The notes under the pieces: model-generated
Seen by the model: only the letters and a program-made list of their open reading frames with translations
Told to the model about the DNA's origin: nothing
The model's database searches: none
Translations under genes and position numbers: made by a program
In this document: positions 45,901 through 54,900 of the stretch, piece by piece
Layout of the letters: the number at the start of each line of letters is the position of its first letter
How positions within the stretch are numbered: position 1 is the stretch's first letter
Source: Bactericera cockerelli
Taxonomy: Eukaryota > Arthropoda > Insecta > Hemiptera > Triozidae
DNA length: 64,000 nt
Reading direction: 5' to 3'
Assembly (NCBI GenBank): GCA_024516035.1
Contig: CM044957.1
Coordinates: forward strand, 5,643,314-5,707,313

Positions 45901-48900
45901 AAAATAAGGCAGGTATCAAAAGAGTAGAGAGTGCTGTTGAAAGTTGAGCTAAATCAGAAATTTCTCTTTCCCTCACAAGAGATACGAAGAGAAGTCTGCA
46001 GATTTCGGACTGGCGAGAATTTCAAAGTTTGTGAGGGGATTTCAATTAAACGGAATTCTGCAGAAGGGAGAGGGGGGGGGGGTGAAATATAGGGCACATG
46101 GAGGGGGGAGAATAGAAAACTTTGATATGTTAAATTTATTATTCAAAATGAAAAGAGAAAAATACAGGTGCATTACTTTAAAATTCAAAAGTTCGAGCTT
46201 GTAACGCATTTCTAGTTTACAGAAAAGGAGAAAAGACTTTTTCAACATGGATTTTCTACGCGAACTAAAAAATAATTTTGCACTTTGCCCGATGTAAAAA
46301 TTGTGAAACAAAAATTATAGGTAGTATGTTCATGTGCTTAAAGTACATGTATAAAAATAAAGTATTTATACAGTAATAATTCCGTGCTTGTGAGATAAGA
46401 CTTAAGAGCTATCTACAATGTGGTGAAAGCTTTATATGGACGCCCAGATCAACTATCCAGGCTCCTGCCATGTCAAAGAATTTAATTCAAGATATACTCA
46501 ATCACTGGGAATCGCACTTCCCTCATCAGCTTCGGCCAGCCTGAGTTGGGCCAGAAATACCAACTTCACTTGTTACCTAAGTTTCCTATTACTTTGATTT
46601 TTGTTGAACGTCGCTTTCAACTGAATGGTCTAATCACGACGGGGGTTTTACACTCAAATTTCTGTTTCTCCAATGTTACCAGTTTCCTCACTGCTTCTGC
46701 TCTGAGGGTATTACTGGTGTCTCTTCATTACATGTTTATAAAAGCGTTCAACTTTTTCCTAATTAGAGGTGAAATGAATGACACGAAGAATAATTAATTA
46801 TTAAGCCACCCTGTGCAAACGCCAAGTTCAAATGTCTCCTTAATACTAACTTAATAGACACATGAAGTTGGAAGTCCATGACACTAATATTCATTATTAA
46901 GTCAGCCCTGTTCAAAACTCAAGTTCAGATGTCTCCTTAGAAGACACATGAGTTTCAGAGTGGAATTGTAAGTCACCTGCATGACACAGAAAAAGATCAT
47001 ATAAACAGCATGACACTAATATTCATTATTAAGTTACTCTGTTCAAAACATGAGTGCAAATTTCTCCTTCATACCCATAAGATACATTAATTTCATATTG
47101 ATAACCTCCACTCTCCTTCTCTCTCTCTCTCAACCCTCCCCCTACATTTCTCCCTTCTCTCACTCCCCCCCCCTTAAACTCTTTCCTAGGAAATTTCTTT
47201 CTTTTTACTTTCATTATCCTATAATAAGGGAAGTATTGGAATCACCCAAAATTTCGATAATCAGTTTTCAGTGCCAAAACACGTTTTAGGTTAACCAGAG
47301 CCTAAATCGAAAGTTTGAGCCATTGGTCCGTGTGTCTCTCTGTCTGTAAAGAGTATATCTCAAGAACGGCATTAGCTAGAGACTTGAAATTAGTTACAGA
47401 GATCATAAATATATAGAGGACGCAGCACGTATTTTCGAGTGATAAGGAATGTCGTGTGGTGTCACACCAGATTTTTTTAATTTGGGTTTAATGTCACTTC
47501 CAATCGCATGGTAAAATGGTCATATCACGACGGGGATGTTACCCTCCATTCGCAGGAAACTCACAAACCTGCTACCCACATTGACCTCACCCAGCCTGGG
47601 TTGGGCCAGAATTCCAGCATCACGAAGTCTTCACCTCGCTAGACGTTGTTCAACTTGGCCGTGATCCTGCGAGCACCGGTTCATTCAACGCGCCATCGAC
47701 ACTGGTGGCTAAGTTCTTCCTAATTTTCTAATAGAATGTAAACGGGAACAGTATTTACTCGGTGACGTAATTACAAATGAAGCAGGTCCCTTTCCCGGGA
47801 AAAGATGGCGGGGTATAAAAAGTACGTAAAAGTGAAGTATGCCTAATAATGAGGCGGAATAGAAGGAATCCGTCACAAGGCGCAGATACTGAGAACTGTC
47901 GGAAAGTGTCGAAACTCTCATTTTTTGATTCGATTAACTGGGCGAGGTCAATGTTCAAATCATTTTCTACCACCTAAACTTCAGAGTTTTTATGTGGTCA
48001 CAAGTTCACTTTCGAAAAGTGTCGAAACTATCATTTTTTGATTCGATTAACTGGGCGAGGTTAATGTTCAAATCATTTTCTACCACCAAACCTTTTAGAG
48101 TTTTTAAGTGGTCACATGTTCACTCGGCGAGGTTAATGTTCAAATCATTTTCTACCACCTATATAAAGCTCAGAGTTTTTATGTGGTCACATGTTCACTG
48201 GGCGAGGTTAATGTTCATTTTCCACCACCTAACCTTCAGTTTTTTAAGTGGTCACATGTTCACTCGGCGAGGTGAATGTTCAAATCATTTTCTACCATCT
48301 AAACCTCAGAGTTTTTAATGTGGTCACAAGTTTAAATAAACGAGGAAAAAGATCTAAACAGCAGGTGGGATCCGATCCACATTACAAATCCAGATTGTTT
48401 AGCGCTGATATCACATCGCCTTAACCACATGGACTCCCACAAGGGGGTAGGACTCCCTCTATCTTGAAAAGTACTACATTTATCTGAAATTCATCATATT
48501 ATGATATGAGTCCACGATTCGGAAGCTCTTCGGAAGCCTTCACGGCAGCAGGCAGCGTCTACCTGCATGGGGGTCTCCAATATTTTTGATAGCAGCTTTG
48601 GCAGCTGGTAGAGTCACCCTGCCAGAGTTTTTATTCTGACGAGCTCCTTTACGGCAAAAGTTTCCAACAAGCTTCCCGTGCATATAGTTTCATAATATTT
48701 TTATGTTCACATCTCCCTCCATCTCTCTTCCTGTGCTCAAAATTGCCTCTCTCTCTCTCTCTCCCCAGCATAATATGTTCCTCTCCATCTAATGCTCATA
48801 TTCCTCCTCTCTCTCCTTCTCTTCCTCTGTTCAAAATTACCTCCCTCTCTCTCTCTCCCCAGCATAATATGTTCCTCTCCTTCTAATGCTCACATTCCCC

Positions 48901-51900
48901 CTCTCTCTCACTCATTCTATGTTCACATCTCCTTCTCTCTCCGTCTTCCTGTGTTCAAAATTACCCCTGCCTGTCCCTCATATGTTCCTCTCCCTCTAAG
49001 GCTCACATTCCCCTCTCTTCTCCCTCTACGCCCCCCCTCTCCCCCAAAGTTCTCACTGTCTTCCCATTTCATCTCCTCAACTCTACCGTTCACATCCCCC
49101 TCACCGCCTCTCATCTACACATTTCCTCTTCTCTCTCTCTCTCTCCCCAAATTCGCCCCCCCTCTCACCAAGTTCCTCTACCTTTACCTCCCATTAAATC
49201 TCTTTCTCTTCCCCTTCTCACTACCCTCCCTTTCGCCCAGCTTCACAACACCTCCCTCCCTCTCAATTAACATTAAATATTTGATAAGTTTTTCACAGTA
49301 CATACCTCGGCGCAGAGCTCCCTATTAAACCTAACAACACTGATGTGCCCGTGAAAGCATTACGCCTGTCGGTACCATTAATACGCTACTTTGGGTGCCA
49401 TTACGCTACTTCTGGTGCCATTACACCATTACACATAACGGTGACGTTCGCACGCTTCAACGAAACCTGTGAAATTTCACGTGTGTCCCATATGAGAGGC
49501 GTTGCCTGTCGTCTTTGTGGGGGACTTTCGAAAGACTTTGTCACTTGCCGACGCGACGCGGAAGTCGAAATTTCAAACTTCTCACTTTTCTGTTTGGCCT
49601 GATGGTAATTACAATTACTTTCTTTTCTATAGTAACTAAAAATAGACAAGTTGGGTAAAACTTTTGAGCGAGCCATGTACCTAATATGTATGTATAATTT
49701 TATGTCTCTTTCTTTGTATAAGGCGTTCTTCACACCTCGGCCGAGTTGTTTGATAGGAGATACGAATAGCGAATATGTGCTGCTCTAAGCGTTCTCGATC
49801 TTTGCCCAGCATATTTTCAAGGTGTTTGACAACTTCCGATGATCTCCAAAAATCCTCGAAGACAGACATATGTATAGAGAAAGATAGGTAATAATAATTT
49901 TTCCCCCGTCTACCGTCTACTGAAGAGAGCCAATTAGCTCGAAAGGTCGGGAAAGGACAACCTCACGAGCTCTCAACGTGATAGGTAGCAGCATCAGTAA
50001 ATTTTGCCCAAGTCAATATCCCTGATGCCCAGAGTAACATAGATTTATATGAAGAAAAAAAAATCACCTGGTCTCTACTTGATAAGTAACAGATTTTTAT
50101 CGCAAAATTTTCATAAAAGAGGGGATGCCAGACCTCTGGATTACCAGACCAACGCGACGGACACCTTGACCACTGATCACTGAGCTACCAGGACACTGAG
50201 TCCTGAGCTACCAGGACACTGAGTCACTGAGCTACCAGACATGAGTCACTGAGCTACCAGAACTGAGTCACTGAGCTACCAGGACACTGAGTCACTGAGC
50301 TACCAGGACACTGAGTCACTGAGCTACCAGGACACTGAGTCACTGAGCTACCAGGACACTGAGTCACTGAGCTACCAGGACACTGAGTCACTGAGCTACC
50401 AGGACACTGAGTCACTGAGCTACCAGGACACTGAGTCACTGAGCTATCAGGACACTGAGTCACTGAGCTACCAGGACACTGAGTCACTGAGCTACCAGGA
50501 CACTGAGTCACTGAGCTACCAGGACAATGAGTCACTGAGCTACCAGGACACTGAGTCACTGAGCTACCAGGACACTGAGTCACTGAGCTACCACGACACT
50601 GAGTCACTGAGCTACCAGGACACTGAGTCACTGAGCTACCAGGACACTGAGTCACTGAGCTACCAGGACACTGAGTCACTGAGCTACCAGGACACTGAGT
50701 CACTGAGCTACCAGGACAATGAGTCACTGAGCTACCAGGACACTGAGTCACTGAGCTACCAGGACACTGAGTCACTGAGCTACCTGGACACTGAGTCACT
50801 GAGCTACCAGGACACTGAGTCACTGAGCTACCAGGACAATGAGTCACTGAGCTACCAGGACACTGAGTCACTGAGCTACCAGGACACTGAGTCACTGAGC
50901 TACCAGGACACTGAGTCACTGAGCTACCAGGACACTGAGTCACTGAGCTATCAGGACACTGAGTCACTGAGTCCTACACCAGGACACTGAGTCACTGAGC
51001 TACCAGGACACTGAGTCACTGAGCTACCAGGACACTGAGTCACTGAGCTACCAGGACACTGAGTCACTGAGCTACCAGGACACTGAGTCACTGAGCTACC
51101 AGGACACTGAGTCACTGAGCTACCAGGACAATGAGTCACTGAGCTACCAGGACACTGAGTCACTGAGCTACCAGGACACTGAGTCACTGAGCTACCTGGA
51201 CACTGAGTCACTGAGCTACCAGGACACTGAGTCACTGAGCTACCAGGACAATGAGTCACTGAGCTACCAGGACACTGAGTCACTGAGCTACCAGGACAAT
51301 GAGTCACTGAGCTACCAGGACACAGAGTCACTGAGCTACCAGGATAGACTGGTTTCCTATTAGACGGGTACAAAACGAACACTCTGTATACGCCTGTGTA
51401 TGGACTGGCCATCGAGATGTGCTCTCTATGTAGATTTCCTAGTCGGAGAGGTGGTGTGTGTGTTTACGTGTGTGTGTGTGTGTGTGTGCCAGTTTACGTG
51501 TGTGTTTACGTGAGTGTGTATGTGTTGGACGAGCGGATGAGAACCGAGAGGGGAGAAATGAGAGAGAGCTGTTAGGAAATTTATAGGCCATAAAAATATG
51601 TGTGGGAATAAATAATATAAGATTCATCTCCATCGCGAGAGGGAGGGGGGGGGAGGAGAGAGAGAGAAAGCAAAGGGAGATAATAAATAAAGAGCTGAGG
51701 GCGCATGAGAGAGGGGGAGAAAAATAGAGAGGGGCTGGGATGAAGATAGCGAAGGGACTAGGGAGGGAGAAAGATAGATAGAGAGAGGGAGAGAGAATTA
51801 TACAAGGTAAAGAGAGAGAGGAAAAATGAAGAGTGGGAATTAGAGAGGGAGGGAGGGAGAGAGGGAGGGAAAACTCATTCTTCTCTAGGGGCACATTGAA

Positions 51901-54900
51901 CGGTTTGCTTGGCAGATGGTTCCTTCCTGTTTGAAGCTACCCCGAAAAATACCTCATCAAAACAAGCGGGCCAGCAGAAGGAGGGTTTAGGGGGGGCGCA
52001 CGAGACGGGACGGGAGGTAGAGAAGGAATATTTCACCCCCTCCCATCGGCGGGGGGGGGGGGGAGGTGGGCACAAAATTTGTTCATCTGTAGAGGTTTGT
52101 TAATTGATTATTACTGGAGGTGGAGGGGGGAGAGGGGGAGGGGGGGTGAATTTATTGCTTGTTACACGGATTGTTCTTTCCGTGAGGAATAAACGTTATT
52201 CATTGCTGCTTTATCACGGCACTATCGTTTGAGTTGAGGGGGGGTCCGTGATGGACTTATCAGTGAAGAATTCTGAAGATAGGAAATAATAATAATACTC
52301 AGTAAATAGTCAAATTTATTTAATGTTTCTACGGGAACTGGCCATTTAAAGGGCATCGTAGCATTGGTACATGTTTCAGTATAATCAGTATAAACAGAAA
52401 AGTGAGAAGTTGTACTAGATGTACATGCATATCAGAACATACCTGGACAGCTGTTTTGAGCTTTAAATGAGATTTAAATGTCAATTGAGATAATACGAAC
52501 AGTGAGACAAATAAATAAAAAGAAGTAAGAAAATAGTCCCTAAAAGTACATCAGTACTTAAAGCGGTTTTCATCAATGAGAGAGACGATTTTTAGAATGA
52601 TGAAATAAATCTTATTATTATGACTATTTTTATTAAAGAACATTAGTATTGTCATTTAGGGGTAAATGATGTTATGTTCTTATCAAATAATAATATCGCC
52701 TTATTTATACTGTCCCATTAGGACTAATTAGTCCGATTCTTCCAGCAGTAAGCCCAAGACTTATTATATTATGTGGTAAAAAACAAATGCAAGGGTGTCC
52801 CGGATAGGTTTCGAACCCGCGACCTCTGGATTCATTACTTCCGAATTTAAGGGCTAGATGGCCTTCTTCAATCTCTTTCTCATACATGGTTGAGGTTGGT
52901 TGGTTCTGGCACTTTCACTTCCACATTTAAGGGCCTTCCTAAGGGCACCCCTTTTTACCCTTTTAAGGGAGCCAACGATTCGCAGCGTTATTGTCTTCTG
53001 GTCTGACAAAGCTAGTACAGTTTCTATTTAACTTCCCCCAGCGAGAAAATATTGAATTAAATATCTCTATAATAACGTATTATCTACTATCTACTGTGAT
53101 GGGCACAGTGCCTCGTTCCTCAGACTTGGAAGGCATTTTTTATATTTTATAAATACATAGTTAAAAAAAATTGTTATCCATTGTGTACTTTGTAATAATG
53201 GTATTAAAACTATCGAAGAGAAGTGGAATAATATTTTTAAATTTTCTATTTTAAATTTTATGTTCTTGTTTGGATTATTTTTTATTAATTTGATTGTGAC
53301 GAATATGTTTTTGAATATTACATACATATATATGTCTTACTAATAAATAATTGAGTAGTAAAATTACACATATAGTTGAGGCTTTAGTAGTACGTACATA
53401 TATTTTACAAAATAATACCTAGCGTAAATGAAGCAGGATTTACTACAGGAAGCGGAAACGCTATCACAAATAATGCATTTGTTTCGACAAAACCGCGACA
53501 TTATATTGCAGGGACACAGTAGAGAAATCAACGAGAATATTTCCTATGTGGATAAATAATTCATTAGTTGAATGAAAAAACAATCTCGAAATCTCCATGT
53601 TACAAATTTTGGAGATCAGTTTTAGTTGAAAATAATTACATATGAGGGAGGTTTAGAATTGGTATTGGTATAGGTAAGTAGGGCTATCGGCTACGAAAGC
53701 TCTTTGTCACTGCGACCTCAAATAGATCTTTTGTGATGTGCCCCTGTAACTCTAAAAGAGATCAAAGATATTCATGTAGCTTAGGAGATTCTTTTAGGAC
53801 TATTCCGGTAACTTCTTTAGGTGGTAAAATCAGCCTTGAGAAGTGTTTAAGTCGAGCGTGAGATTCTGCTCCAAATTCACAGAGAACATGTTTTGCTGTC
53901 TCTGGGGCTTACTTCTATTTTGTATGATTAATATCATACAAAAAATAGTCCATCATACCATAGAAATGATGGATAATTTCAAATTGTTAAAAAAAAATCA
54001 TAACTCTAATAAAATATTTTTTTATCGTGTATTTCACCTAATTATAAGTATGAATGAATCACACTTCTAATTCATTCAGGTGGATTCCCAAGAGGTGAAT
54101 TGTGAATTTCACTGGAGTAGCTATCAGACCAATCAAGTGGCCATACTACAAGTCTGTGAATTTGAGAAAACGTAAGTGGAAAAGTTCACGCTTTAATTTG
54201 ATGTAATTTTTTATCCAAAAACATCTCTTTCTAAAACTACGTTATAATTAAAAGTTCTGAACAAAAAAACAAATAAATAACATTTTGTAATTAATTAATT
54301 TACCTATACAGTGAACGTAAAAAAAACGTGGAACCGCTGTCTAGTTCCTCGCAACCTAAGGGACACTGCAAATAGATTTTGTTAAGAAAAAAAGTTGTCT
54401 CGACTCACCGGCGCCGGCTCCGTTCTGGCCGAGACTCCGGCGCCCGCCGCCCATGCCCCCCTGCAGCAGGCCCGGCAGCATCTGGTCGCCCCCGAGGCCG
54501 CCCCCCTGGTCTAGGCCCTGGTCCCCGTTCGGGAGGCCCGGGTTCGTGTAGTCTCGGCTCTTGTCGTTGTTGTACTTGACGTTCAGGGACGAGAGCTTCG
54601 AGTACTCGATGCGGAGCGTGCAGCACGAGTTGTAGATGTTCTGCCCGTCCAGCGACTGCGAACAGGAGACCCCCCGACTCATTAGAAATCTCAAAAAAAA
54701 AAGACTACATATATAGTATACAGTCACCGACCTCAGTAGCTTGATCGATAAGGCGGCGGACTTGTAACCTGGAGGTTGGTGGTTCAAGTCCGGGTTTCAG
54801 CGTAAATTTAGTAAAGCGAGTTTGAGTAGTTGTGACATCACAAATTGATCAACACAAATATGATAACTTTTTTATAGGTAGTATACAGTCGAACTTGGAA

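Noticed and set aside
48792..49328. 178-residue plus-strand frame
   Set aside because: Pyrimidine-rich low-complexity DNA; Ser/Pro/Leu composition, no domain, repeated units.
50254..51412. Long minus-strand frames of 8-residue repeats (SSVTQCPG)
   Set aside because: Product of a 24-bp tandem repeat; any frame stays open because the period is a multiple of three and the unit lacks stops. No gene context.
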